Shown: in pieces, positions 47,342 to 59,209 of the stretch
How positions within the stretch are numbered: position 1 is the stretch's first letter
How the letters are laid out: each line of letters starts with the position of its first letter
From: Comamonas testosteroni ATCC 11996
GTDB lineage: Bacteria > Pseudomonadota > Gammaproteobacteria > Burkholderiales > Burkholderiaceae_C
DNA length: 64,000 nt
NCBI RefSeq assembly: GCF_000241525.1
Contig: NZ_AHIL01000043.1
Span: forward strand, 186,001 to 250,000
Reading direction: 5' to 3'
Program-made: the position numbers and the translations under genes
The notes under the pieces: model-generated
Database searches by the model: none
The model's input: the letters and a program-made list of their open reading frames with translations, nothing else
Told to the model about the DNA's origin: nothing

Positions 47342-47711
47342 TCAGGCAGCTCTGCCCCCGGCATTGCGGTGCGGCTCCTTCGCGTGCGCGATCTGATCGT
47401 CGTCCGCAGGACAAAACATTCCGCCAAAGCTTGCGCCCATTCTGGCTACAAGCCCCGAAACGACCGCATTGGCAGCTGCTGCATCCGCCAGGATGCAGTC
47501 CATAGAACCTGATGAGCGAATCATCATTCATAGCTGACTTCGCCCGCCACCAGAAGTACTCAAGCATAAAAGCACCTGAATTGCTTGCCAAACAAGCGAT
47601 AAAAGCTCTCATAAAGAGAGCAAATACAGGCCAGGCAGGCAATAAAAAACCGGCAGCGTCGCCACTGCCGGTCTCTTGTTTCAGCACCGCATACGGGCGC
47701 TGGCGAAGGCC
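47342..47711. other. Non-coding region before clpA end
   Basis: 370 bp between the small membrane protein and the clpA stop. Contains the clpA terminator at 47645-47672 and AT-richer sequence with GCTTGCCAAACAAGC (a short dyad near 47582). Short frames exist on both strands but none has an SD and domain. Confidence 0.6.
47645..47672 (-). terminator. Terminator of clpA
   Basis: ACCGGCAG (47649-47656), 8-nt loop, CTGCCGGT (47665-47672); on the minus strand followed by TTTTTATT. It lies 40 bp past the clpA stop. Confidence 0.85.
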
Positions 47712-50036
<2,325 letters not shown>

Positions 50037-50098
50037 GTGCGACTCCTTTCGGCTTGCTTGGTTGACTCTCTGCTAACTAATCTGAGGGCGGACTGCGC

Positions 50099-50455
50099 TT
50101 ATTCAACAGGCTCGAATGTGGCCTGCAACGGATGGCCCGCTTTCTGGGCCGCCTGCAGCACCTGCTCGACCTTGGTCGCCGCCACATCCTGACTGTAGAC
50201 GCCGCAGACGCCACGGCCGTCCAAATGAATCTTGAGCATGATCTGCGTGGCCGATTCTCGGTCCTTGCCGAACAGCTCCTGCAGCACGGCAATCACGAAC
50301 TCCATGGGCGTGAAGTCGTCGTTGAGCATCACCACCTGATACATGCGTGGCGGCTGCAGCCGCTGGCGGCGCCTTTCAAGCACCAAGGAATCTCCATCGT
50401 CAGGCGTTCTGATCGCTGGCGAGACCGGGGGAATTGATGGGAGTTGGGTAGCCAT
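50099..50455 (-). CDS. clpS: ATP-dependent Clp protease adaptor ClpS
   Basis: 118 aa from ATG 50455. The core [24 protein letters not shown] contains the N-degron pocket residues (N-D-D and M), and the [23 protein letters not shown] segment the ClpA contact. It delivers N-end-rule substrates to ClpAP. Followed by clpA in the same orientation, the usual arrangement. Confidence 0.95.
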   Translation of the reverse strand: MATQLPSIPPVSPAIRTPDDGDSLVLERRRQRLQPPRMYQVVMLNDDFTPMEFVIAVLQELFGKDRESATQIMLKIHLDGRGVCGVYSQDVAATKVEQVLQAAQKAGHPLQATFEPVE

Positions 50456-50662
50456 GAAATCCATTCTAGCGAGCCGTTGCAATGTTTTTGCGCTGGCATA
50501 TGCATAGCATTGTTAGGGATTTCAAGGCGACTGGAATCAAATTTGGCAAAACCAAGGGAAATCCATGGAAATCCCTTACCCAGCAAGCGCCCTGCGCTAT
50601 CAAAAAATCAGGCTCTTATCCGACATTCGAGTGCAGGCAGCTTGCAAGGGCTGCCATGCTGT

Positions 50663-53600
50663 CTATTCATAGACCACTTTGACCTGACCCGCAGCTGCCG
50701 AGCCATACCAGGCGGCCAGTGCGGCATCCGAGGGATAGAAGCGACTGCTCTCGCCCAGCGCCAGCTCGCAACTGGCCGAGCCGCGCTCGTCGCGGCAGAT
50801 CAGGTCCAGGCGCACTTTCACGCCATGGTTGATATTGCCGCTCTCGGTTTCCTCGACCTTGGCCGGGAACTGGCGCAGCAGCGCCGGCACATCGGGCATC
50901 TTCTCCCCGACGCTGACCTGCAGATAGCGCGCAAAACGGCAGCGTGCATCGGCCAGGCTCCACATCTGCTGCACCTTCATGCGCAGGCCGCCGCTGAAGC
51001 GGTCGGGCTGAAGACGGCCCGAAACCACGACAAACTCGTCCTCCTTGAGCACTTCGGCGCAAGCTGCCATGGTTTTTTCGTCGACGGAAGCTTCGATCAC
51101 CGCCGATTTGTCGTCCAGCGTGAAGATGCTGAGCTTGCCGCGCTGGCCGTTGATGGTGCGCAGACCGCCGATGATGCCGGCCATGGTCTGCGGCTCGCGG
51201 CTGTCGCGCATCTCGCCGATCGGGGTGCGCACGAAACGGCGCACTTCGGCCTCGACCTCGTCGAACAGATGGCCTGTCAGATAGAAGCCGATGGCCGTTT
51301 TTTCCAGCGTCAGCTTTTCCTTGACGCCCCAGGGCAGCACATCGGCCATGGGCGGCTCCGCCGTGCTCGAGCCCAGCGCGTCATCGCCCATCATGTCGAA
51401 CAGACCACCCTGATCGGCGTTGGCAATCGAGGTGGCAGCAAAGCCGAAGGCCGTGTCCAGCGTCGCCATCAGCGAGGCGCGGTTCATGTCTATCGTGTCA
51501 AAGGCACCGCCCTTGATCAGCGCTTCCACCGTCCGCTTGTTGATGCGGCTGCGATCCACACGCAGGCAGAAGTCGAACAGGCTCTTGAACGGCCCCTTCT
51601 CGTGGCCGTTGGGGCCTGTGCCCTCGCCGTTGCGCGCAGCCACAATGGCTTCAATGGCCGCCTGCCCTGTCCCCTTGATGGCTCCAAGGCCATAGCGTAT
51701 GACCTTGTCGGTCACCGGCTCGAAGCGGTGCACGCCGCGGTTCACATCGGGCATCTCGAAAGTGATGCCCATCTTGAGCGCGTCCTCGTACAACACCTTG
51801 AGCTTGTCGGTGTTGTCCATTTCCACGGTCATATTGCCGCAGTAGAACTCGGCCGTGTAGTGCACCTTGAGCCAGCCCGTGTGATAGGCCAGCAGGGAGT
51901 AGGCTGCCGCGTGCGACTTGTTGAAGCCGTAGCCTGCGAACTTCTCCATCAGGTCGAAGACCTCGTCGGCCTTTTCCTCGCTCAGTCCGTTCTTGGCCGC
52001 ACCCTCGCGGAAGATGCCCCGGTGCTTGACCATCTCCTCGACTTTTTTCTTGCCCATGGCCCGGCGCAGCAAGTCGGCGCCGCCCAGCGAGTAGCCGCCC
52101 AGCACCTGGGCGGTCTGCATCACCTGCTCCTGGTAGACCATGATGCCGTAGGTTTCGGCCAGCACCGACTCGACCAGCGGATGCGGGTACTCCACGACTT
52201 CCTGCCCGTGCTTGCGGGCAATGAAGGTGGGAATCAGGTCCATGGGGCCGGGACGGTAGAGGGCGTTCAGGGCGATCAGGTCTTCCAGGCGTGAGGGCTT
52301 GGCCTCCTTGAGCATCTGCTGCATGCCGCGCGATTCAAACTGGAAGACTGCTTCGGTCTTGCCGTCGGAGAACAGCTTGTAGGTCGGGTAGTCGTCCAGC
52401 GGAATGTTCTCGAATTGGAAGTTCTCCTGGCCCTTGTGGCGCTTCATGATGAATTCGCGCGCGATCTCCAGGATCGTCAGCGTGGCCAGACCCAAGAAGT
52501 CGAACTTCACCAGGCCCACGGCTTCCACGTCGTCCTTGTCGTACATGGCCACGGCCGAGGTACTGCCTGGCTGCTGGTAGAGCGGGCAGAAATCGGCCAG
52601 GCGGCCCGGCGCAATCACCACGCCGCCGGCGTGCATGCCGATGTTTCGCGTCATGCCCTCCAGGCTCTGCGCCATCTCGATCAGGGTCTTGACGTCCTCC
52701 TCGCGCTCGATGCGCTCGGCCAGAATCGGCTCTTCCTTGATGGCGTAGGTGTATTTGTCGCCTTCCTTGGGCGGATTGGGCGGGTACTTGAGCGTGACAT
52801 GCAGGCCGGGCTTGTTCGGGATCAGCTTGGAGATGCCGTCGCAGAAGGTGTAGCTCATGTCCAGCACGCGGCCCACGTCGCGGATGGCCGCACGCGCGGC
52901 CATGGTGCCGAAGGTGGCGATCTGGCTGACGGCGTCGCGGCCGTAGCGGTCCTTGACATAGTCGATCACGCGATCGCGGTTCTGCTGGCAGAAGTCCACG
53001 TCAAAGTCGGGCATGGACACGCGCTCGGGGTTCAGGAAACGCTCGAACAGCAGGTTGTATTCCAGCGGATCGAGATCGGTCACCTTGAGCACATAGGCCA
53101 CCAGTGAGCCGGCACCCGAGCCACGGCCCGGCCCCACCGGGCAGCCATTGGCCTTGGCCCACTTGATAAAGTCCGACACGATGAGGAAGTAGCCCGGAAA
53201 GCCCATCTTCATGATGGTGCCCAGCTCGAACTCCAGCCGCTCCACATAGCGCGCACGCTGGGCGTCGCGCTTGGCCGCATCGGGATAGAGGTGGACCAGG
53301 CGCTCCTCCAGCCCCTGGTAGGACTCATGACGGAAGAACTCGTCCATGGTCATGCCATCGGGCACGGGAAAGTTGGGCAGTTGCGGGTTGCCCAGCTCCA
53401 GCGTCAGGCTGCAGCGGCGGGCAATTTCCACCGTGTTCTCGATCGCGCTCGGAATATCGGCAAACAGTTGCTCCATCTCGGCAGCGGTCTTGAAATACTG
53501 GTCGCGCGTGAACTTGCGCACCCGCTTGGCATTGCCCAGGATCTCGCCTTCGGCGATGCAGACACGGGCCTCGTGCGCCTCGTAATCGTCGGGCTTGGCA

Positions 53601-54196
53601 TACTGGATCGGGTGGGTCGCGACCACCGGCAGATTCAGACGGCTGGCCAGCTTCACGGCCGCCAGCACATGCGACTCGTCATCGGAGCGGCCTGCACGCT
53701 GCAGCTCGATGTAGAAGCGGTGCGGGAACATGGTGGCCAGGCGCTGGGCGATCTCGGCCGCGCCTTTTTCGTCGCCACGCGTCAGCGCAATGCCCACGGG
53801 TCCGGCCTGCGCGCCGGACAGCACGATCAGGCCCTCGCCCAGCTCCTGCAACCATTCCCACTTGTGCTGTGCCTGGTCGCGCACCACATTGCGCGTCCAG
53901 CCGCGTGCCAGCAGCTCGGCAATATTGTGGTAGCCCTGCCTGCTCTGCACAAGAACGATGATCCGCGAAGGCGGCGCATCGCCCAGCCCTTCGAGCACGA
54001 TCTCGGCGCCCAGCAGAGGCTTGACGCCCTTGCCGCGACCTTCGCGGTAGAACTTGATACCGCCAAACAGATTGTTGAAGTCGGTAATGGCCATCGCCAC
54101 CTGCCCGTCTTCGGCAGCGGCCTTGATCATGGCATTGACGCGGGTGGTTCCGTCGACGACGGAGAATTCGGTGTGCAGGCGCAGATGGACAAACAT
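50663..54196 (-). CDS. dnaE: DNA polymerase III alpha subunit
   Basis: 1177 aa from ATG 54196, where the protein begins FVHLRLHTEFSVVDGTTRV as DnaE does; the frame extends 111 bp upstream without support. PHP domain (1 to about 270), polymerase core with the catalytic aspartates in PDFDVDFCQQNRDRV and VKFDFLGLATLTIL, helix-hairpin-helix and OB-fold C-terminus (GIIGGLRTINGQRGKLSIFTLDD). Main replicative polymerase. No obvious intrinsic terminator follows. Divergent from bamD. Confidence 0.97.
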   Translation of the reverse strand: MFVHLRLHTEFSVVDGTTRVNAMIKAAAEDGQVAMAITDFNNLFGGIKFYREGRGKGVKPLLGAEIVLEGLGDAPPSRIIVLVQSRQGYHNIAELLARGWTRNVVRDQAQHKWEWLQELGEGLIVLSGAQAGPVGIALTRGDEKGAAEIAQRLATMFPHRFYIELQRAGRSDDESHVLAAVKLASRLNLPVVATHPIQYAKPDDYEAHEARVCIAEGEILGNAKRVRKFTRDQYFKTAAEMEQLFADIPSAIENTVEIARRCSLTLELGNPQLPNFPVPDGMTMDEFFRHESYQGLEERLVHLYPDAAKRDAQRARYVERLEFELGTIMKMGFPGYFLIVSDFIKWAKANGCPVGPGRGSGAGSLVAYVLKVTDLDPLEYNLLFERFLNPERVSMPDFDVDFCQQNRDRVIDYVKDRYGRDAVSQIATFGTMAARAAIRDVGRVLDMSYTFCDGISKLIPNKPGLHVTLKYPPNPPKEGDKYTYAIKEEPILAERIEREEDVKTLIEMAQSLEGMTRNIGMHAGGVVIAPGRLADFCPLYQQPGSTSAVAMYDKDDVEAVGLVKFDFLGLATLTILEIAREFIMKRHKGQENFQFENIPLDDYPTYKLFSDGKTEAVFQFESRGMQQMLKEAKPSRLEDLIALNALYRPGPMDLIPTFIARKHGQEVVEYPHPLVESVLAETYGIMVYQEQVMQTAQVLGGYSLGGADLLRRAMGKKKVEEMVKHRGIFREGAAKNGLSEEKADEVFDLMEKFAGYGFNKSHAAAYSLLAYHTGWLKVHYTAEFYCGNMTVEMDNTDKLKVLYEDALKMGITFEMPDVNRGVHRFEPVTDKVIRYGLGAIKGTGQAAIEAIVAARNGEGTGPNGHEKGPFKSLFDFCLRVDRSRINKRTVEALIKGGAFDTIDMNRASLMATLDTAFGFAATSIANADQGGLFDMMGDDALGSSTAEPPMADVLPWGVKEKLTLEKTAIGFYLTGHLFDEVEAEVRRFVRTPIGEMRDSREPQTMAGIIGGLRTINGQRGKLSIFTLDDKSAVIEASVDEKTMAACAEVLKEDEFVVVSGRLQPDRFSGGLRMKVQQMWSLADARCRFARYLQVSVGEKMPDVPALLRQFPAKVEETESGNINHGVKVRLDLICRDERGSASCELALGESSRFYPSDAALAAWYGSAAAGQVKVVYE

Positions 54197-54436
54197 GGCC
54201 GCTATTGTAGGAAGAGCGCTTCGTCCCTGCGGACTCAATGCCTCTAGATTCGCTGTGGCCGTAGCGTAAAGACGCCAGCAACTCGCCGGCGCGATCCAGC
54301 GGCCCATTACAATGCGTCGATCCTTTTTCAGGAAGGTTTAGGCCTGGTGGTGTATGGTGTAGGTTTTGCGCCTTGCCGCCAGATGCGACGGGCCTGCCTC
54401 CTATTACCGCTAATGATTGTCAGAAAACTGTCCACC

Positions 54437-55228
54437 ATGCCGCGTATTTCACTGACTCTAGTCCCTGCCGTGTTAATCGCCGCCACGCTGGCGGGATGCT
54501 CCAGCACCAAGGACGACCCGACGGCCAAGTGGACACCCGAGCGCATCTATACCGAGGCGCGCGACGAATCTTCCTCGGGTGCCTATGACAAGGCCGTGCC
54601 GCTGTTTGAAAAGCTCGAAGGCCGTGCCGCCGGCACACCTCTGGCCCAGCAGGCCCAGCTGGAAAAAGCCTACGCCCAGTACAAGGCCGGCGAAAAAGTG
54701 CAGGCTCTGGCCACGCTGGACCGTTTCACCAAGCTGCACCCTGCCAGCCCCGCCATGGACTATGCCCTCTACCTCAAGGGCCTGGTCAACTTCAATGACA
54801 ACCTGGGCATGTTTGGCTGGCTGACCCGCCAGGATCTGTCCGAGCGCGACCAGAAAGCCGCCAAGGATTCGTTTGAGTCCTTCCGCGAACTGGTGACCCG
54901 CTTTCCAGATTCCAAGTACTCCGATGATGCCCGCCAGCGCATGCAGTACATCGTGAACTCGTTGGCCCAGTACGAAGTCCATGTCGCCAGGTATTACTAC
55001 AGCCGAGGCGCCTATGTGGCGGCCATTGCCCGTGCGCAGACTGCCATCAGGGACTACCAGAACGTGCCCTCGGTGCGCGAAGCCATGGTGATCCTCGTCA
55101 AATCCTATGACGCCCTGGGCATGACTCAGCTGCGTGACGATGCCCAGCGCGTGCTGGACAGCAGCTATGGCGCCAACGCCGAGCAAAACGTAGAGAAGAA
55201 AAAAGAATCCTGGTGGAAGCTCTGGTAA
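54437..55228 (+). CDS. bamD: Outer membrane assembly lipoprotein BamD
   Basis: 263 aa from ATG 54437; ATG 54413 is in frame upstream but would lengthen the signal peptide. Lipobox LAGC with C21. Five TPR-like repeats follow (ESSSGAYDKAVPLFEKLEGRAAGTPLAQQAQLEKAYAQYKAGEKVQALATLDRF span), with GLVNFNDNLGMFGWL and RYYYSRGAYVAAIARAQ typical of BamD/ComL. Essential part of the BAM complex that inserts outer membrane proteins. Confidence 0.95.
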   Translation: MPRISLTLVPAVLIAATLAGCSSTKDDPTAKWTPERIYTEARDESSSGAYDKAVPLFEKLEGRAAGTPLAQQAQLEKAYAQYKAGEKVQALATLDRFTKLHPASPAMDYALYLKGLVNFNDNLGMFGWLTRQDLSERDQKAAKDSFESFRELVTRFPDSKYSDDARQRMQYIVNSLAQYEVHVARYYYSRGAYVAAIARAQTAIRDYQNVPSVREAMVILVKSYDALGMTQLRDDAQRVLDSSYGANAEQNVEKKKESWWKLW

Positions 55229-55251
55229 GCAGCGTTTGCCACCCAAGAGAC

Positions 55252-55279
55252 AAAAGGATGCGCCGAGCGCATCCTTTTT
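55252..55279 (+). terminator. Terminator after bamD
   Basis: AAAAGGATGCGC (55252-55263), 3-nt loop, GCGCATCCTTTT (55267-55278), ending in T. Perfect 12-bp arms between convergent bamD and the helicase gene, so usable by both strands. Confidence 0.9.
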
Positions 55280-55284
55280 CATTT

Positions 55285-57384
55285 CTACGTCTCTGAATCC
55301 TGCGTCGGCGTCTGCTCGCCGTCACGTTTGACGTGTTGCACCGTCAACTGCTCCAGCGCCGCCTCGAACTCCGGCTGACTGCCCAGCACGCGCATGGGAG
55401 GCAACGCCGACATCAACTCCGCTCCATAGCCCATCGTCATCAAGCGACTGTCGCAGATGACCAGCACGCCACGATCGGCTTCACTACGGATCAGGCGTCC
55501 GGCCCCTTGCTTGAGGGCCAGGGCCGCCTCGGGCAGCATGTAATCATGAAACGCCCCTCTCCCCACGCTCTCCAGCAGTCGCGAACGGGCTTCAACCAGG
55601 GGATCGTCAGGTGGCGGAAACGGAAGCTTGTCGATCACCACCAGCTGCAGCATATCGCCGGGCAGGTCCACCCCCTCCCAGAAAGTGGCGGAAGCCACCA
55701 GAACAGCTCCTCGCCCAGCGACTGCCCCGGCGGCCATAAAGCGCTGAATCAAGGCCAGCTTGGGTGCCTCGCCCTGTACCAGCACATCCAGATCTGCAAA
55801 CAGGCCCAGGCTGCTGCGCAGCGATGCGCTGATCGCATGCAGGGCCTTGAGGGTGGTAGTGAGCACCAGGGTGCGCCCACCTATGCGCTGCGCTGCATCC
55901 AGCACCAGTTGGGCGACCTGCTGGCTGTGCTGCGCGCTGCCTGCCGCAGCAAAGGGCTGGGGCACATAGACACCGGCTTGCCGATGGTAGTCAAACGGGC
56001 TTTCCACCTGTAGCACCTGTGCGCCGCGCAGGCCGCAGGATTCGACAAACCAGCTCAGCTGGGCGTCATTGCCCAATGTGGCCGAGGTGAAAACCCAGGC
56101 CTTCTTCCTTGAAGGATCGACCTCCCCGCCCTCATCCGAGCCGGCATCCTCCAGCGAGCGCTGAAGCAGCCGCTGCTGCATGATGCGGGCAATCGACAGC
56201 GGAGACTCCAGCATGCGCAGATACTGCGCACCGACCTCCAGCCAGCGCACGCATTCATCATCTGCAGGTGCAGCAAAGCGTGCCAGTCGCGCGAGCAACT
56301 CTGCGCCGCGCTCATACAGACGCTGCAACTCGGCCCCTGCCCCCCCCAGGCTTGAGAGTGGAATCAACAGGGCACGCAGGCTCTGCCCCAGCCGCACCAG
56401 TGCCGCACGCCATTTCACCGCATCCAGTCCCTGCGGGGTCACTGCTTGCCACGCAAGCCGCCCTCCGACCGGAGGCTTGCCTGCCTGCAGGCGCAGCTCA
56501 CGCATGGCCTGCTCCAGCGTGGCGCAGAGCACCAGCCAGTCGGCCATGCCGCGTGCATGCTCCTGCGTCAGCCGAAGGGCATCACGTGCGTACCCCACCA
56601 ACTGCTGACTGGACAGAGCCTCGCCCGCAAACTGCACGCCGATGTCGTTGAGCTGATGGGCTTCATCGATCACCACCACACCGGTGCTGGGCAAAAGATG
56701 GGCCATGCCGCTGTCGCGCACATCGAGATCAGCAAACAGCAGGTGATGGTTGACCACCACCACGTCGGCCTCCAACGCCTGCTGACGCGCCTGATTGACA
56801 TGGCAGTCCTGCCAGTGCGGGCAGTCAGACCCCAAGCAATTGTCCTTGGTGGAGCTCACCAAGGGCATCACAGGGGAGCGCTCATCCAGCGCTGTCAGCT
56901 CGGCAAGGTCGCCGGTACGCGTGACCCTGGCCCAGCGCTCCACATCCGCCACGGCGCGCAGCACCTGCGGATCCTGGGGAGCCGTGCGGCCCTGGCGCAC
57001 ACGCTCCAGCCGCTCCATACACAGATAGGAAGAGCGCCCCTTGAGCCTGGCCATGCGAAGTGGCAGGCCCAGGCCATGAACCAGGCGCGGAAGATCACGG
57101 GCAAACAGCTGGTCCTGCAGCGCCTTGGTGGCCGTAGACACCAGCACGCGCTGGCCGCTGAGCAAGGCAGGCACCAGATAAGCGTAGGTCTTGCCAACAC
57201 CCGTGCCTGCCTCCACCACCAGCACCCCGCCCTCCTCTATGGCCTGAGCCACCGCCAACGCCATGCGGGTCTGGCCTGGGCGCGGCGTGAATGCGGGCTC
57301 AGCCAGCGAGAGCGCACCTTGCTGCGCAAACACCTGCGCGACCGCCTCCTGCAAATGAGTCAAAACCGTTTCACCTTCCAACAA
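55285..57384 (-). CDS. DinG/YoaA-family ATP-dependent DNA helicase
   Basis: 699 aa, superfamily 2 iron-sulfur helicase. Walker A EAGTGVGKTYAYL near residue 58; four cysteines for a 4Fe-4S cluster at C122 (SYLCMERL), C183, C188 and C194 (NCLGSDCPHWQDCH); DEAH box VVVIDEAHQL; final motifs ASATFWEGVDLPGD and QGAGRLIRSEADRGV. Unwinds DNA 5' to 3' at forks or R-loops. The size fits YoaA or DinG; which one is not decided. Confidence 0.93.
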   Translation of the reverse strand: MLEGETVLTHLQEAVAQVFAQQGALSLAEPAFTPRPGQTRMALAVAQAIEEGGVLVVEAGTGVGKTYAYLVPALLSGQRVLVSTATKALQDQLFARDLPRLVHGLGLPLRMARLKGRSSYLCMERLERVRQGRTAPQDPQVLRAVADVERWARVTRTGDLAELTALDERSPVMPLVSSTKDNCLGSDCPHWQDCHVNQARQQALEADVVVVNHHLLFADLDVRDSGMAHLLPSTGVVVIDEAHQLNDIGVQFAGEALSSQQLVGYARDALRLTQEHARGMADWLVLCATLEQAMRELRLQAGKPPVGGRLAWQAVTPQGLDAVKWRAALVRLGQSLRALLIPLSSLGGAGAELQRLYERGAELLARLARFAAPADDECVRWLEVGAQYLRMLESPLSIARIMQQRLLQRSLEDAGSDEGGEVDPSRKKAWVFTSATLGNDAQLSWFVESCGLRGAQVLQVESPFDYHRQAGVYVPQPFAAAGSAQHSQQVAQLVLDAAQRIGGRTLVLTTTLKALHAISASLRSSLGLFADLDVLVQGEAPKLALIQRFMAAGAVAGRGAVLVASATFWEGVDLPGDMLQLVVIDKLPFPPPDDPLVEARSRLLESVGRGAFHDYMLPEAALALKQGAGRLIRSEADRGVLVICDSRLMTMGYGAELMSALPPMRVLGSQPEFEAALEQLTVQHVKRDGEQTPTQDSET

Positions 57385-57453
57385 GCCAAGTCAGCCCAAG
57401 CTCACATAAGATCGCAAATATTCGCCGAAGCCCAGCCTCCGGTCGATAAAATG

Positions 57454-57466
57454 TAACGCAACGTTA
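57454..57466. promoter_or_regulatory. TAACG-N3-CGTTA dyad between helicase and PP2C genes
   Basis: Perfect 5-bp arms around CAA, 33 bp before the phosphatase start and 70 bp before the helicase start, in a 115-bp divergent promoter region. Short and could be chance. Confidence 0.35.
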
Positions 57467-57499
57467 AATCTCGCTCTGCGAGCGCACTCGCACATACTC

Positions 57500-58273
57500 A
57501 TGTCATCCAGCTACCGCATTCAGGCGGCCACCGGCATCCATCGCGGTGACCGAGAATACCAGCAGGACCAGGTTCTGCTCATGGCGCACCCCTATGCCAA
57601 GGGCTGCATTCTCGGCGTGGTAGCCGATGGCATGGGCGGGCGCAGCGGCGGGAGAAAGGCATCTGACCAGGTCATGCTGACGGCCCGCCAGCTTTTCGAG
57701 CGCTTTGAGCCCGCCAAGGAAGACTGCACACGCATGCTGCGCACCATTGTGCAAGATGCCCACACAGTCATTCGCCTTACCGCCATAGCAGCGGAACAGG
57801 AGCCCCACAGCACCATCGCGGTCTTCGTGGTGCTGCCCGACAATCGCTGCCACTTCATGCACTCCGGCGATTCACGGCTCTACCATTTTCGCGGCGCCGC
57901 CCTGGTGCACCGCACGCTCGATCATTCCTATGTACAGGCACTGGTTGACCGCGGCGAGCTCACCGAAGCCGAGGCGCAATACCACCCACAGTCCAATATC
58001 TTGCTGGGCTGCCTGGGTGCCGAGCCGCCGCCGCCCATGAGCCACCACATGATTGAGAAACTGCTGCCAGGCGACAGCCTGATGGCCTGCTCGGACGGCC
58101 TGTGGCATTACTTCACCGCGCAGGAGCTGGGCACTGTGCTCGACGGCCTGTCGCCACGCGAAGCCTCTCAATTTCTGATTGAAAAAGCCAGGCGGCGCGC
58201 GGCTGGAGGTGGTGACAACCTCTCGCTGGCAATACTCAAGCTGGATACCTCAGCCGCAGCAGCAAGCGCCTGA
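57500..58273 (+). CDS. PP2C-type serine/threonine protein phosphatase
   Basis: 257 aa. The metal-binding PPM motifs are in order: DREYQQDQ, VADGMGGRSGG, HSGDSRLYHFRG, CSDGLWHY and GGGDNLSLAIL. It would remove phosphate from Ser/Thr residues in a Mn/Mg-dependent reaction. No partner kinase, FHA or type VI genes lie nearby, so its pathway is unknown. No transmembrane segment. Confidence 0.93.
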   Translation: MSSSYRIQAATGIHRGDREYQQDQVLLMAHPYAKGCILGVVADGMGGRSGGRKASDQVMLTARQLFERFEPAKEDCTRMLRTIVQDAHTVIRLTAIAAEQEPHSTIAVFVVLPDNRCHFMHSGDSRLYHFRGAALVHRTLDHSYVQALVDRGELTEAEAQYHPQSNILLGCLGAEPPPPMSHHMIEKLLPGDSLMACSDGLWHYFTAQELGTVLDGLSPREASQFLIEKARRRAAGGGDNLSLAILKLDTSAAAASA

Positions 58274-58380
58274 AGAGTTATCAGTCCAGACAAGACATCT
58301 TCAAACGCCTTGGAAACGCGCGCTTGCAGCAATGCTTTCGGTAGCACCCTGCTGTTGAGCACTATCGATCCTCGAATGCA

Positions 58381-59148
58381 TCAGGGAGCAGGCGCTGGCA
58401 GCGGCGCTGCAGTCTGACCGCGCTCCTTGGCCTGCTGCATAGCCCTGGCTTTGTGCTCGGCTGCAGCCTTCAGCTTGGCCTCATGATCTGCCCGGGCCTT
58501 GGCTTCACGCTCGGCCCGCCCCTGATCGGCCTGGGCACGGTTTTGCTCGTGACGGCGCACATAGTCGGCCTGCTTGCTGGCACGCTGCTGGGCCTCGGTC
58601 TGGCGCTGGGCCTGCGCCGCCTGCTCGTCAACCGCAGGTTTGGCACCCGGGCCAGTGGGCTGCGGCAAGCTCTTGCCGTTCTTCTCGCGTTGCTGCGACT
58701 TCATGGGCACGGCAGCATTTTCGGCCTTTTTCTCTTCGATGGCCTGCAGCTTGGCCGCCGCCTTTTCCTTGCGCTCCGCATCGTTGATTTCCAGCTCGCG
58801 CGCGCGCAGTGGCTCATCTTTTTCACGTGCCGCCTTGCGGGCATCGGCCAGACAGCCTTCCACGGCAAACTTCTGATAGCAGAGTTTTTCATCAGCCACG
58901 CGCTGCTGCTCGATGACGGCGCGCTTGCTGAGAATCTCGTCGCGCTCGGCTTCGCGCTGCTGAAGCAGATGCTGGCGCGCCTTGTCGGCAACCTCCTTCT
59001 GCGCCTGCTTGTCGCTCTGCTGCGCCGAATCCGCCTTTACCTGGGCCATGGCCGGCGCGCAAGCCAGCCAGACGGCGGCCAGAGGCGCCAGTGCAAAGCC
59101 TGCAATGCGGCGGCGGATCAGCTGGGCAAGGATAGTGGGCATCGTCAT
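58381..59148 (-). CDS. Secreted coiled-coil protein, function unknown
   Basis: 255 aa from ATG 59148 (ATG 59142 alternative). A signal peptide with RRR followed by a hydrophobic core ends near AMAQ. The mature protein is very rich in Ala, Lys, Glu, Gln and Arg and forms long helices (DKARQHLLQQREAERDEILS; ERKEKAAAKLQAIEEKK; RAEREAKARADHEAKLKAAAEHKARAMQQ is the readable repeat span) with a proline-containing break in the middle. Only two cysteines (CYQKFAVEGC), likely a disulfide. Periplasmic location is inferred; no family recognised. Confidence 0.75.
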   Translation of the reverse strand: MTMPTILAQLIRRRIAGFALAPLAAVWLACAPAMAQVKADSAQQSDKQAQKEVADKARQHLLQQREAERDEILSKRAVIEQQRVADEKLCYQKFAVEGCLADARKAAREKDEPLRARELEINDAERKEKAAAKLQAIEEKKAENAAVPMKSQQREKNGKSLPQPTGPGAKPAVDEQAAQAQRQTEAQQRASKQADYVRRHEQNRAQADQGRAEREAKARADHEAKLKAAAEHKARAMQQAKERGQTAAPLPAPAP

Positions 59149-59209
59149 CAACTCAGAACTCGAAGTACAGGCTGGCATCTTAAAGCCGCAGGCAGCTGCC
59201 CGCAGGCGA

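Noticed and set aside
50444..52294. 616-codon plus-strand frame over the 3' part of dnaE
   Set aside because: Antisense to dnaE with no motif or ribosome binding site.
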